A stretch of DNA of 64,000 nucleotides from Blattamonas nauphoetae (taxonomy: Eukaryota > Preaxostyla > Oxymonadida). This document shows, one piece after another, positions 32,313-43,600 of this stretch. Each line of letters begins with the position of its first letter. Position 1 is the stretch's first letter. A program made the translations under genes and the position numbers. Location of the stretch: NCBI GenBank assembly GCA_033064195.1, contig JARBJD010000323.1, positions 16,322-80,321 on the forward strand. Direction: 5' to 3'. The notes under the pieces are model-generated. The model was given only the letters and a program-made list of their open reading frames with translations. It was not told where the DNA came from and did not search any database.

Positions 32313-32839
32313 TATTAAAGAAATGAATTTTTCCAAATTAACCTTAATTTTTGCGATCATCCAAAAGTGCACTGACAAGGTTAATATCGGTCGGACGAGT
32401 TTATATACGACGTGTTTCGTGCGATCTGAGAAGGATTTCCGGAGTTATGGGTAGTCCAAAAATAAACGTTAAACTTTTTTAACTTTCTGATTTTTGAATT
32501 TGTATATGAAGAGGAGTTGTTGGCCAAGTTCAAGTATTGAGCCCTCGACGTAATGTTCCAAGATACTCAGGCAAAATGGTGCCCTGGTGACTGATGCGCA
32601 GAACGATTTGGAGGTTGGATTGGAGACGGATGATCGAAAGATTGTCCCCGGGGTTCATGTTGGCAGCACTTAGATGTGCCCGTAAATCATGCCCACCCAA
32701 GACTTAACCCTTCAAGGACTTCACCAGCAGCAGTCATTTAGAAGGATCGCGATAGAACGATCCCCAAAGGAGTATCGGGGTGTCCATAGGAAGCTCGTAC
32801 GAATGTGGGAAGGCTCTTCTCTTAGGTTATTTTTGCCAA
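32313..32839. other. Spacer between hAT element C and Polinton remnant
   Basis: About 0.5 kb with no convincing reading frame. A short plus-strand frame at 32,689-32,922 runs into the Polinton remnant and is not protein-like. Confidence 0.5.
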
Positions 32840-32875
32840 CTTCAATGAACAAAAACAAAAATATTCTAACTCCAT

Positions 32876-33285
32876 TCAACATTCCAACATCAGATCAACC
32901 AGAAATTCATAATACTCTTTGATTATTTTTCCATTGATTGTCTCTGTTGTTTCCATCTCGATTGATTCGCCAGAACTGTCTTTGAACCAGATCTTCACAA
33001 TTGATTGTCGAGTGCTTAATTCCCACTTCTTTCGCTTCGCAATCTGTTCACTACAGAAAGCAACAAATGAGTCATTGAATGCATCAGTCTGAATCCAATC
33101 AGCATGGATTGTGTAATTTTGAGGTATATCTTTTGATATAACCGTTGAAGTCTCACCGATCTCCTCCTTCACATGAATGAGCTTACAGTCAAGAAAGTGA
33201 ACATATTTTTGTTTTCGGAATTGACAAAATCAGGAGGGAATTGAGCAGTGTGAGAATTCTGAATTGAGAAATAACGTTTGACCAT
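32876..33285 (-). pseudogene. Broken copy of the Polinton 136-codon gene
   Basis: Reads from an ATG at 33,285 with the same first residues as the intact copy at 53,278 (M-V-K-R-Y-F-S-I-Q-N-S). It loses frame after ~30 codons (near 33,200) and resumes homology in another frame to a stop at 32,876. At least one single-base loss is implied. The gene's function is unknown. Confidence 0.8.
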
Positions 33286-33316
33286 TGCTGTTTTTAGCAA
33301 AAATAAAAAATTCAAT

Positions 33317-33986
33317 TTAATATCCTCTCTTCACTTCTTCAAATGCTTCTTGGAGTCGTCGATCAATGACATATCTCACCCGTGTTTGTCCATTTTCGAT
33401 CCTGAACAACCAATATGTTGCCTGATGTAATGCCAAAATGGGTGGAGGAGGACCTTCTGGAGTTGATGTGAAATATGGATCCAGTTCTCCCTGATTGATT
33501 GGTGTTCCTCTATAGACAATATTAACTGATTCTGCTGTTGAGATACCTTCTTCTCCACCAGCAATTTCACTTCGATCTGTTGGAACCATAAATGTGAAAC
33601 TCGTAGCATCGGTAGCAGCTCTTTGTCTCACGCTCATTTTGTCAACTCCACCGGCCTTATACTTGGAATGTCGAGAAGCACATTTTGAATTCTCAAATTC
33701 TTCTGTTGCGGAACAACCAATGAAATCACCATTCACCATCATCATTTGATAGAACTCAGGTGAAGTTGTTGACATTGGGAAAATAGGGAAGTTGGATCCA
33801 AGCATTTCAAACTGACCAACATATTGAGGATTTCTGAAGACTGTACACTCATTAGGTCTTTCTGGGAATAAGCACATCAGATTCATGAGATTGTTGAGTT
33901 TGATACTGATGTTTGATCTCACTCCCATGGCATTTGCTTTTGATTGAAATGATTGTGTGTCAATTCTTTTGGCTTTCAGAACATAA
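33317..33986 (-). pseudogene. 3' fragment of Polinton capsid gene 2
   Basis: About 220 codons equal to the C-terminal half of the capsid protein at 51,512-53,199, starting within Y-V-L-K-A-[EK]-R-I-D-T-Q and ending E-E-V-K-R-G-Y. The 5' half is missing: the sequence switches at 33,986/33,987 to the terminal repeat of the neighbouring Polinton. A stretch near 33,630-33,690 differs from the intact gene. Confidence 0.85.
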
Positions 33987-35175
33987 AGAAGTAGTGGTAG
34001 AAGCGATTTGGGAACCAATCTGAAATTGTCATTGAAATCAAAACTAAAAGTCTAGTCCGATTGACCAATTTTGAATCTTGTATTAAAATGAATTTATGAC
34101 ATTTTGATGACATCAATGTTTGGCCTAAATGCTAAAAATATGTCCAATATTTTGACCTCGTGAAAAGTGTCAATTTTGAAGCAAATTTTGACAACATTCG
34201 AAAAAATGTTGGCACTTTTTTGGTGTTTTTCCCTTTTTGACCACAAATCAGTCGAATCCAATGTGAGAACCGTTTCGAATAATTCTGCAAAAAATTCTAA
34301 AATCTCGGGGACACTGTCGGTCCTCGATCAAGACAATCCTGATGAAAATCGGTTGAGAATTCGTCGAACTGTGTACCGAACTTAGGTCGAAAACGTGAAG
34401 AAAAAGTCGATGTTCGGATTTCGCCACTATGAACACCTTTTTGTCTCAAATTGTGTTCAAACTAGGCATGGCTGACCGGCACTGACCGGTCAGTTTTCAT
34501 CGAAAAGTACTGACGGTCACTGACCGGAGAAATATCGGAACCCATAATCGAGATTTACCATTTCTCCGAGGTGGCTTTTATCGAAACCGAAATTCGAATC
34601 AATTACACGATTATTCACATTATTACCTCGAATTGACCATTATTGAATCATTATCACTTCAATGAAGCAGTTTCACTCACATTTTAAGACATTTCTTGCC
34701 GGAACGATCTCAAAAACAGTAATGGGCATCTGATCGATTGAGATTCCGGACACATCAATTCGTTTTATTTAAACATGTCATCAATATGAAAGTTATATTT
34801 GGAATATTTCTTGAAATTTGACTTATATTGTTTTTGAAGTCTCCCAAGAGTCAAAGAATGTAATTTTGTTTGAACCAAATCAACCGTGAGATCGCTCGAT
34901 TTAGGCATGTAATGTTCATCTAATTCTCTCAGTGATTTCTGAAAAGGTCCAAAAATGAAGAAAAATACGAATATGACTCTCCAAATGTCACTTTATCTTT
35001 GAAACACTTTCTGTCTCCTTCCTTCTCATCTCAAACCTCGAGATCGCAGCTTCTCCTCCAAAACGAACGCAACATGATGGATTCCATCCTCCCACACGTG
35101 AAAACTCAGTCCAAAAGGCGGTTCTTCGTTTTCAATCAGTTCGGCATCAACATCTTTCGGGCTTTCCAATTCTAT

Positions 35176-36464
35176 CTAGAAAGTGATTGAATTTCGGATC
35201 CTGTGAACAGCATCTAATGATGCAAGCGAAAGAAATGATGGTTTGCCTGTTCCACTCAGCGGAGACTGTTGTGGGAACGGTTCGAAACTTTCAGGGACGG
35301 ACAACTCTGTCTTTGGAGTGGAGAGATTCTGAGTTGTGAAATATGGGCTTGAAGCATCCTCGATGCGAGTTGGGAGGGTGGGCGAGAGTGCGCTTGTTTC
35401 GAAATGCGGTTTGTTCAAGTTTTTCCATTTTCGGATCGGGGCGGATGGTTGGGAGAGAGAAATGATCACTCCAAGCTCTGTCACATTCAAAAGGGCTTCT
35501 GTTTCTTGATTTTGTTGTGGGGTGGTGTGGTTTTCTCCATCATCGGGTAAATTTGGGGATCCAACATTCTCACTTTTCCACTCTCGTAATCCAGAAACTA
35601 AATGAAGAAACACCTCGTCAATCCGCTTCCGTTGCTTCTGTTCCACAGTCGTAAGTGATTTCTTGTCTGGGCGGGCTGTTTTCGATTGTTCCTTCGCTTC
35701 GTGATCAAGAACCGGCGCTCGCTCCATTCTTCGCTTCTCGATGGTTTCAGATTCACGATAAAGGCGAGCTGTGAGAGAGTCGATTCTGTTTTGTTCCAAT
35801 GTCACTTTCTTTGGTGATATTTCGTCTGAAGGGAGCACAATTCGCTTTCGAAATGTTGTTTTCGGCTCTTCCTTCTCGTCGTGTTCGTTGTCCAACCGTT
35901 CTTTCCGATTTTTCTTGGTTACTTCAAGGTACTTCTGTTGTGCGATTTCTTTTTCCATCTTTTCAGTTAATTCCTGCGAGATTTGTGTGGTGTCGTTCAT
36001 CCGATCTGAAGAGTGTGCACTTCGAATGGTCCTTCCTCCAACATGTGATGAACCTCGTAAAGAATCTTTGAATTGTGGAGTATCTTCTTCGAGGGCCGAT
36101 TGTGATTCCTTCCTCTTCATCGCGTCTTTATACAGTCTCGTGGTAACGGACTCGTCTTCTTCAGCAAGTGTTCGACGAGTACTTGTGAGATTTTGGCTCT
36201 TTTTGCGAATTGTCGGATAGAAAGTGCATTCGGAATGCGGCGGCTGATCGTCGGTTTCTCCATACACCCTTCCTTCCACAACATGTCTCGGTTCTGCAAG
36301 CTGCTTATAATGTACGTAGTTTCGTCGTTTGGCGTCTTCATACAGTTTGTTCACAATCTTTGTCTTTTCCTTTTCTGTTATCTGTTTTGTTTTTGGAGTT
36401 TCGTTCTTCTCTTTTTCTCTCGCTGCTTGTTCTCTCTTGTCTCTGATTTCTTCTCCTTGTCGTG
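35176..36464 (-). CDS. Charged protein with LYxDA motifs carried by the hAT-like element (main frame)
   Basis: The 392-codon frame from ATG 36,354 extends upstream in frame through a basic coiled coil (RLTRQGEEIRDKREQ) to at least 36,464. Motifs K-L-Y-E-D-A-K-R-R, R-L-Y-K-D-A and R-L-Y-R-E-S recur, with a C-T-F-Y-P-T-I segment after the first. This pattern is seen in uncharacterised protist cytoskeletal/flagellar-type proteins (recollection, not a search). Long Glu/Lys/Arg stretches follow, then a Pro/Ser-rich tail. There are no transposase features. It is probably a host gene captured by the element, and it joins the frame at 36,465-36,839 after a frameshift or intron. Confidence 0.55.
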
Positions 36465-36839
36465 TCAGTCGTTCGATTTTGTCGGGATTGGAGGCAGTGG
36501 TGGCGTGAATGGATTGATGATGTCTGCGCCAGCGTCGGGTTGTTGGAGCGGCTTTTGAGGAAGAGGAGCATCAGATTCGGAGTCTTCTTCAACTTCCTCT
36601 TCTTCATAGCTCTCATCTTCCTCTTCCCATTCTGATTCTTCTTCTTCTTCAGTTTGAAGGAATTGTTGATGCATTGCGGTTACTTGGGAAACAAGATGGG
36701 AGTACACAGTGTTTGGCAAATAATATTTGTCGCAGAATGCATGACAAACAGCCTCCTCTTCCTTGTTCTCATAAAACTGAAGTGTGAAGAGAGGCTGACG
36801 AAAAAGAGAAACATACAAAGAGGGTTGCCTTCTCACCAC
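36465..36839 (-). CDS. 5' part of the captured LYxDA gene (acidic region)
   Basis: 124 codons on the minus strand. An N-terminal hydrophobic/aromatic part with Cys/His residues is followed by an acidic run of Glu/Asp/Ser and a Pro-rich end (PFTPPLPPIPTK). It stops with TGA at 36,465, where a one-base shift would enter the downstream coiled coil (P-D-K-I-E-R-L-T). It is most likely the amino-terminal part of the same gene, split by a frameshift or short intron. Confidence 0.45.
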   Translation of the reverse strand: MVRRQPSLYVSLFRQPLFTLQFYENKEEEAVCHAFCDKYYLPNTVYSHLVSQVTAMHQQFLQTEEEEESEWEEEDESYEEEEVEEDSESDAPLPQKPLQQPDAGADIINPFTPPLPPIPTKSND

Positions 36840-38455
36840 GAATTTGCAGTTAATCTGAACATGAATCTCAGCAATTTTGTCATATTCTTGATTAAAACAT
36901 GCAATTTACAAATCAAGAGAGATCTGACCCTTATACGAATTCTGAGGTGACACTGACCGGCACTTTTGGCCGGTCAGCCATGCCTAGTTCAAACACGTTC
37001 TAAAATTACGAAATTGATGTTGATAGGTGAAATTTTAGGAAAAAAGCACTTTTGAAAAAAAAGTTTGATCCGACCCCACAACATATTTTGAAAATGACAA
37101 AATTTTTAAGGAGGAGAAAGTGACGTCTCGCTCTTCTCCAACACGTCACTTTTCGCCCTCTGATGGTCTCAAAACGTGTCAAATCGGTAGTGGACAGGTA
37201 TTCGCGTCATTCGGTTCTGACGATCCTCGACACACGATCGTTTTCACAATTTTTTGTCAATTTTCATTTCTCATTGATTTCACGTCAACCACTTCACAAT
37301 CGCACTCAAGCGACGCTTTTTTGAGAATTCTGGTTGTACATCACCTATAGTTCGCTCTGGAGGGTCGGTTTTTCGATCACACTTGTGACGACACATTTGC
37401 ACCAACATTTTGACACTATGGATTTTTTGATCTGAATTTCGTTACAAATCCTTCTTTCTCGCGGTATGAGTGAGGTGTGCTCGAATTTTGAGGAGATTTT
37501 GTCGGATAGTTCTCCCATAAAGTCACTTTTTCATGTTTTCACTTCACAACTTTTGACCGTTTTTGTCACTTCAAAACCGACTGTAGTCCCTTTCATTTCA
37601 TCACTTTCTCTCCCCATTTCACATATGATCTGTTCATCATTCCTCTTCATTTTGCTCAATTCACTTCCATTTTGTGGGCCGTTCTCACTTCACTAGCACA
37701 TCATTTTAGTCAACTTTTCATCACTTTTTTCACAAAAACAGAGTAAAAGAAAGCGAAACAAGCATGAATGAAACGGGCAAGTATGAAACTGAGAGGGAAA
37801 TTGACGATCGTGAAAACGGTGTGAAATGTGGCACCAATAGTGAAAATTAGGTCTGTGTTCCGGTTTTTCTCTCTTAAAAACAACAAAAATGATTCAAAAA
37901 AGTATGTGAAATGATGAAGATTACGGAAAAATTCCGAGATATGAAGTGAGCCGTTGAAAGTGAGATCTTGGTAAAAGTCCGGAATCTTCACTTAACAGAA
38001 ATTAGTGTGTTGAATTTGAGAAAAAGTTATAGAGAAAGAAACATGAATGAAGTGGTTAAAAAGGATAAACAATGAAAAAACGAAGTCGGAAGTGGGACCA
38101 AAAATGAAATGCTATCGGATGAAAATGAAGTGACAATTCGATCAAAAACGAGTTAAACAGAGCTGAAAAAAGAGAGAAATGAGAGTGACATACTCGTTTT
38201 TACATAAAAGTACCGAGATCCACGACCGATCCTGAAACCCTGCATAACTCTGCAAAAGCTCGGAAAATCCAAAAAACGAAGCATACCACGATGATCCTAC
38301 AGTTCCGGAGATTCCAAAACGCGAAGAATCAGAACGAAACAAACACTCTTGAGAAATGAGTGATCGAACCCATTGATCCTCGTTTCTAGTGAAAAATCCA
38401 AAACTGAGAAAACAACGAATGAAAATTGATTTTTGAATTTTTTAATTTGTATTAA

Positions 38456-38845
38456 ATGAATCCAACTGCGATGTACAAGGAAAGACGTCGAGTATGTTCT
38501 GAACAAACATTTGTTGAATCAATGAGAGAAGAGAACTGTTCACTAGTCTCTGAGTATGTCAGAAATAATGTGCCGGTGACGTATGTTCATGAGGGAGTTG
38601 AATGGAGAATAAAACCAAAGTTGTGGAATCAAGGAAACAGACCTCACCTAGCGAAACGTCGACACTACACTCAATCATTTGTGGAGAATGAACTGAAGAA
38701 ATACAATTGTGAACTCGTAGGTGAGTACACAAAAGTTCTGGTTCCATTCACATATCGAGAGATTGGCGGAAGTGAAGTGTTCAGAATTAGACTTGATGCA
38801 TGGCTGACAGCTAAGAAAAAGCCCCATCTGAGAAAACAGAAATAA
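38456..38845 (+). CDS. Small Polinton protein with a duplicated ~55-residue module
   Basis: 129 codons. Two copies of one module, residues ~18-66 and ~73-126, share F-[VI]-E-[SN]-E/M, a K/R-rich helix, N-C-[SE]-L-V-[SG]-E-Y, a V-P-[VF]-T-Y strand, a basic [FW]-R-I-[KR] strand, W, and a closing P-H-L-x-K. The order recalls the short DNA-binding repeat modules of phage and large-virus proteins (DUF723-like), but without their Cys/His ligands, so this is a weak analogy. It is the first gene inside the left TIR. Its first ~46 codons are repeated, truncated, at 61,224-61,361. The AT-rich motif precedes the ATG. Confidence 0.7.
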   Translation: MNPTAMYKERRRVCSEQTFVESMREENCSLVSEYVRNNVPVTYVHEGVEWRIKPKLWNQGNRPHLAKRRHYTQSFVENELKKYNCELVGEYTKVLVPFTYREIGGSEVFRIRLDAWLTAKKKPHLRKQK

Positions 38846-38888
38846 ACACTCAACTTTTTTTATTTTCGGATATTTTATTTTGTAGTAA

Positions 38889-40055
38889 ATGACACTGCTA
38901 AAACCAATCAAAGAAAGAATTCAAGAAATTCGAGATCTCTTTCCGAATGCACAATTTCAATTTAGTGATGGTCGAACGTATATTCCAGACAGCAAAAATT
39001 ATCAACATCACAGATCATTTCTCCTGAATATGCTTCAACACACAGATCTCGAGTTTCCACATCCAATAAAGAATCTCGATCTAAATCTCATTCCAGATTT
39101 TATTGAACAAGTGAAACTTCGACAACAGATGGCATCAGAAGATCGACTCGCTCACCGAATGATTGTTGAGAACATGAAAGCAAATCCAAGAGTGAACAAA
39201 GATGAACTGAAAAAGCAAGTGTTCAGAATGACGTGGAAACTGAAATCAATCGAAGAGAAGCTGATGGATCATTGGATGAAGAATCTGTTGATCATTCAGA
39301 AGAAAAATGAACAAATGGAAAAAAGAGAAGTACAGACATTTGATGGATTTGAAGAATGCATATTACTTGCTGAACCACGAGACAAAGCAGCATTCAATTC
39401 TTGTCTCATGGATGCACGAAGGAAGTTCAAAAAGAATGAAGTCGAGAAGGTTGAAGATAATGGAAAACCATATCAACTGTACTTCCACAATCATCTGAAG
39501 AACGTTGAAGAAATCACAACATTCATCAAAGCAGTGTTCGACAAAGAGAAAGATCATCCATTCAAGATCAGTATTGACTTTGGAAAGATCATCGAGAGAA
39601 AAGACAAAGATGAGACATCATACAAAGATTTCAGACCAGAATTGGAGAACACATCAAAGAGTTTCCCAACTGTGATCAGAAGTTCAGGAGACATCAATGA
39701 GTATTCAAAATATGCAATCAATCTGATCAAAGAATCTCAAGAGAGAACATTGATGGATACGAAGACAATGTACATCGCTTTCCACTCAATTCTAGTTGCA
39801 GTCTATCGATTCCCAGTTGCAGGAAAAGCAAATGCCATTCTCACTGAACACATCAAAACGAGAAACGTTCGGTACATCGATTCTGAGTTCAACATCTGCT
39901 TCTTTCAATCATTGTCGTTCCTCACACTTCCTGAGGTTCCAGGGAAGAAGATATCAATCAACATGAGAAACGTTGAAGCAAAGAGATTGTTCGCAGAATC
40001 AATGAATCTAACTCACCTGAAGCCACATCAACTGACTGAACACTTGCGCAATTAT
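38889..40055 (+). CDS. polB: Protein-primed DNA polymerase B, N-terminal part (5' of MITE)
   Basis: 389 codons up to a MITE insertion. Residues ~1-330 are helical and charged. The C-terminal ~60 residues contain V-R-Y-I-D-S-E-F-N-I-C-F-F-Q-S-L-S, matching (from memory) the conserved 'N-x-C-F-[WF]' segment N-terminal to the exonuclease domain in metamonad Maverick polymerases. That segment also faintly recalls OTU-protease active sites. The gene is continuous with 40,604: 38,889-40,055 is exactly 389 codons and the next codon after the duplicated GCAATTAT is in frame. The stop at 40,107 belongs to the inserted element. The AT-rich promoter motif lies just upstream (38,865-38,885). Confidence 0.85.
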
Positions 40056-40595
40056 CAGGCATGGGATTCGATCAGACCGATCTCACCATTTTTTGATCTC
40101 ACCTCCTGATTTCTTTCAATTCGCCTCTAAAAGCTTTTCAAAACACAATTTTATCTCAAATTTCTCTATCAAAAGTGAAATGATGAATTGTAAAGTGAAG
40201 TCAAAAGAAGCCCATTGAAGCTGTTGGATCCTCTTGATTGGAGTTTGAACCACAAAAACAAAGAGGATAAACGTGAGTTAAGAGAAGGAAATACTCATCT
40301 GACACTTTTTATGTTGGAAATGAGTTCAGCTGGAAGGAGTGACGGACTGTTTCAAGTTTTGAACAGGTAAAGATGCGTCATCAAACCGTTTTTGCGACAA
40401 AAAGAGAGAAGGGAAGTCAATAGAGGTGAAGTGGAATCATTTTGGACATGAAATATTCTAAAATCAGAGTGAGAAAACAAGAAAAGTTGGAGAAATAGAT
40501 ACGCTTAAATAGGAGACTGATCTCACCCAAAAATCTCATCGTGAGATCAAAAGATCTCACGATAAGCCTAAATGTACTCACGCCTCCCAACCCTG
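40056..40595. mobile_element. 540-bp hAT-type MITE splitting polB
   Basis: The 8-bp duplication GCAATTAT flanks it (40,048-40,055 and 40,596-40,603). The termini are CAGGCATGGGATTCG and CAGGGTTGGGAGGCG (reverse strand of the right end): similar, not identical, and both fit the hAT CAGG consensus. Subterminal GATCTCA/TGAGATC repeats occur at both ends. The right subterminal block (40,495-40,563) resembles the left end of hAT elements A and B in reverse (agatacgcttaa followed by GATCTCA). There is no coding capacity. Confidence 0.88.
40538..40563. repeat. Perfect 11-bp hairpin in MITE subterminal region
   Basis: ATCGTGAGATC, AAAA, GATCTCACGAT: a perfect inverted repeat with a 4-base loop. It contains the GAGATC core found near all hAT ends in this window, so it may be a paired transposase binding site or a cruciform. 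Confidence 0.8.
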
Positions 40596-40603
40596 GCAAT
40601 TAT

Positions 40604-43600
40604 CCTGGATTTGATATCGCTTGTGATTTGGAGAAAGAAATGATTAGACACAACATCACAGTTCACATTTATGAATATGATGAAGACAAGAAGACGTATT
40701 TCCTAAGTCAATCGTATGTCAACGAAAATGACGATGCAAGAGTTCTCCCACTTCTGATAATTCCTCTCACTGCAACTCTCGTTCATGTGATGTTCATTGT
40801 TGATCCTGAGAAAATCACTGGATACAAACTCTGTCCTTATTGTCAGTCAAGAGGATTCCAAGTCAAGGATTCTCACTTCAAGACATACTACGAGAAGCAT
40901 CTCAAAGAGTGCAAAGAACTTGATGGAAAACATGTGAAGAAGATCACTCTTGACAAAACACCAAGACCATATGTTCCACATATTCTGAACAATAGAACAT
41001 TTGAGTTTCTGATGGCACACAAGAGACAAAACGAATTCAAACCAACGCAGTACTACATCACGTACGATTTCGAAACGATGGAAGATCTCATTCTTGATAA
41101 TCTATTCTCTGATGACAACACACAACTGATCTCACATTTGAAACCACTCTCTGTTGCATCTGCAATCAAAACAAAATCAGGGGTGAAGTCAATCTACTTT
41201 GATCTTCGAAATGGAAAGGACTTTGTGAAACAATGGATCAGAGAGCTCTTCAAATATGCTAAAACTGTTCGAGAGGACAACTACTACGAAGACCCGGAAA
41301 TACCCTCACAGAATGAAGTCAGTGTGATTGGATTCAATAGCTCCAGATTTGACATCAATCTCATCTTCCGTGATCTCGTTGACAAGGATTGGAAAGTGGT
41401 GAGCTTCCTTGGATCCACAACGAAGTACAAACAAGTTCTGATCAGACACGAGAAAACACAACAGGTACTCCGCTTCATTGACATGATGTCGTACACTGGA
41501 CCAATGACATTGGAAAATGCAGTGAAGGCTTTTGGAGGAAATACTCTCGCCGAGAGCTCGACGCCTTGCAAAGGCAAGACAACACTTCAGAAATCATTCT
41601 TTGCTTACGAGTCATTTGATTCATCAGACTACGATGCAGTGCTGAGCAAACAAGAACCATTCTCCAAATATGAATTCTACTCCAGTCTGAACAACAGTGA
41701 AATGTCCGACATTGATTACCAAATATATCTTGACGATTGGAACAAACAAGGATTCAAAAACAGATGGGATTACCTCAAGTTCTACAACATCAGAGACGTC
41801 GAATGTATGATTGCACCATTGGATAATCTCATTGATCTGAACTTCCAATACAAGGTGGATATGTTGCACAATCTTTCATTGTCAGCGAATGCTTCAGCAA
41901 TCAAATATGCGTGTGCCTACAAGGACTTTGATATTGACGATGATTTCAATGGAGTGGATCAATCTGGTGAAATAAAAATTACCAAACAGTACTGGAAGTA
42001 CAAGGTTGCATCGTACATTTATCAAGACCAGAAAGCTCATCGCAGTACTGATAAAAATGTCACTGAAGCTGACTACGATTGGTTTGTTCAACAATGCAAG
42101 AGAGTGTGCTATATCTGCAAGTGTCACTTCTCACAAGCTGTACGACCAACGTTAGACAGAATCGACAATGCAAAAGGACATTCCAAAGAGAACGTGAAGA
42201 TCTGCTGTGACTACTGTAACACATACAAGTCAGACCATGATGAACATCTCACAAGATTGAGAATTCAACTGAAGAAGTACTGCATCTGAAAATCACTACC
42301 GATGACTCTGACACATGAGCAAACATATCACAAGTTGAGAGCCGCAGTGACTGGTGGATTATCGAATGTTCAGCACAGACAGAACATCAAAGACGTGACT
42401 CCAATCAATCACTTCACATATGAAGATGGAAAAGTTATCTCCAAGGACACAGAACACAAAATGACTCACGTCTGTGGTGTTGATTTCAATTCACTGTATC
42501 CAAGTGCTTTCTCATCAATCAAGAACAAGAACAATCCATACACCAAACACAGAATGTTCATGCCAGGACGATGCTTATTCACCGCAACAGGAGATAAAGA
42601 ATGTCGTAAGATCATCGAAGACAAGAATCAGAAGACACTGTTTGTTGCTGAATTGAAGGGACATATCGATGAAAAGTACATAAATGAGTTCATTAACTTC
42701 CCACCAATCTTCAGAAACATCATTGTCAATACAACAGAAGAAAACATTGGAGAGAAGACGTATTCGTTGATGAAGAAACATGGATTGAAGACTGATGCCA
42801 AACAAAGAAAGCTGACCCAACTCTTGAGCACACACGATCAGTATATGTTCTTTTCAACATACTATCTGTGGTTCCTCATCGACTATTGCCACTTCATCGT
42901 CGACGAAATCAAGAGTGTGATGGTATTCTCGAGACATGCTGGATTTGAACCATTTGTGACCTCATTTATGAATGACAGAATAGAAGCAATGAAGGTTGGA
43001 AACAAGGGAAAAGAACAATTCTGTAAGACGAACCTCAATGGAAGTTACGGATATGATGGAATGAACACGGAGAAGTACAACTCAATCACAATCTGCAATG
43101 AGAAGAGAACGTACTTGAAGCAAATGATGAAAGGATTTGTGGCGACAAGAGAGATCAATGAGGATAACTACATCGTGATTGAAGATCGAGAGAAAGCCTC
43201 ATGCAAAACATGTCTGCAAGAAGCAGTATTCACACTCGACAATGCCAAGTTCTGGTATCTGAATTTCATCTACAACTTCATGTACAAGTGTCTAGACATG
43301 AACAAGATCCATTTCTGTGAGGGAGATACTGATTCTGCTTATTGGGCAATTAGTGGAGATCCAAGTGCTGGAATTCATCAACAATTTGAACACGTGATAG
43401 CTGACAAGGAATTCTATGATGCACACAAATATGAATGGTTTCGCAATCCTGAAAAAGGAGTTGATGATGAGAAGAAGTTGTTGGGATTAGCAATTGAAAA
43501 GGAAGGTGAACAGATGATCTGTCTTGCACCAAAGTGTTACTCTCTCGATGAGAAATGTAAGATCAAAGGAGTGTCTCTAAAGAAAACAAATATCACAAGT

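Larger units (their letters stand above)
32840..33986 (-). mobile_element. Truncated end of an older Polinton, inverted
   Basis: On the minus strand this segment matches 52,55x-53,73x of the intact Polinton: the C-terminal part of capsid gene 2, the intergenic promoter and the 136-codon gene. The similarity stops near 32,840 on one side. On the other it stops exactly where the terminal repeat of the next Polinton begins (33,987). It is diverged from the intact copy (roughly 85-90% by eye). Confidence 0.85.
34463..36986. mobile_element. hAT-like element (2,524 bp) in the Polinton left TIR, carrying a host-like gene
   Basis: The terminal inverted repeats begin TAGGCATGGCTGACCGGC (34,463) and its complement ends at 36,986; the match is perfect for 18 bp. 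The 8-bp duplication GTTCAAAC flanks it (34,455-34,462 and 36,987-36,994). The right Polinton TIR shows the empty site (near 62,790-62,800, reverse strand). An 8-bp duplication with a TA-G-starting TIR fits hAT. There is no transposase inside; a minus-strand gene fills most of it, so it is a pack-type non-autonomous element of a family different from A/B/C. Confidence 0.9.
33987..38594 (+). repeat. Left terminal inverted repeat of Polinton (~2.08 kb, split by a hAT-like insertion)
   Basis: 33,987-34,462 and 36,995-38,594 match the reverse complement of 61,224-63,259, interrupted only by the 34,463-36,986 insertion. Stretches around 38,200-38,400 match at about 93% by eye. The inner boundary lies inside the 129-codon gene (after the codons for V-T-Y-V-H-E), so the repeat includes that gene's promoter and first ~46 codons. 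Confidence 0.88.

Noticed and set aside
35771-36558. Plus-strand frames of 121-149 codons opposite the captured LYxDA gene
   Set aside because: Ser/Phe/Cys-rich shadows of the minus-strand charged gene.
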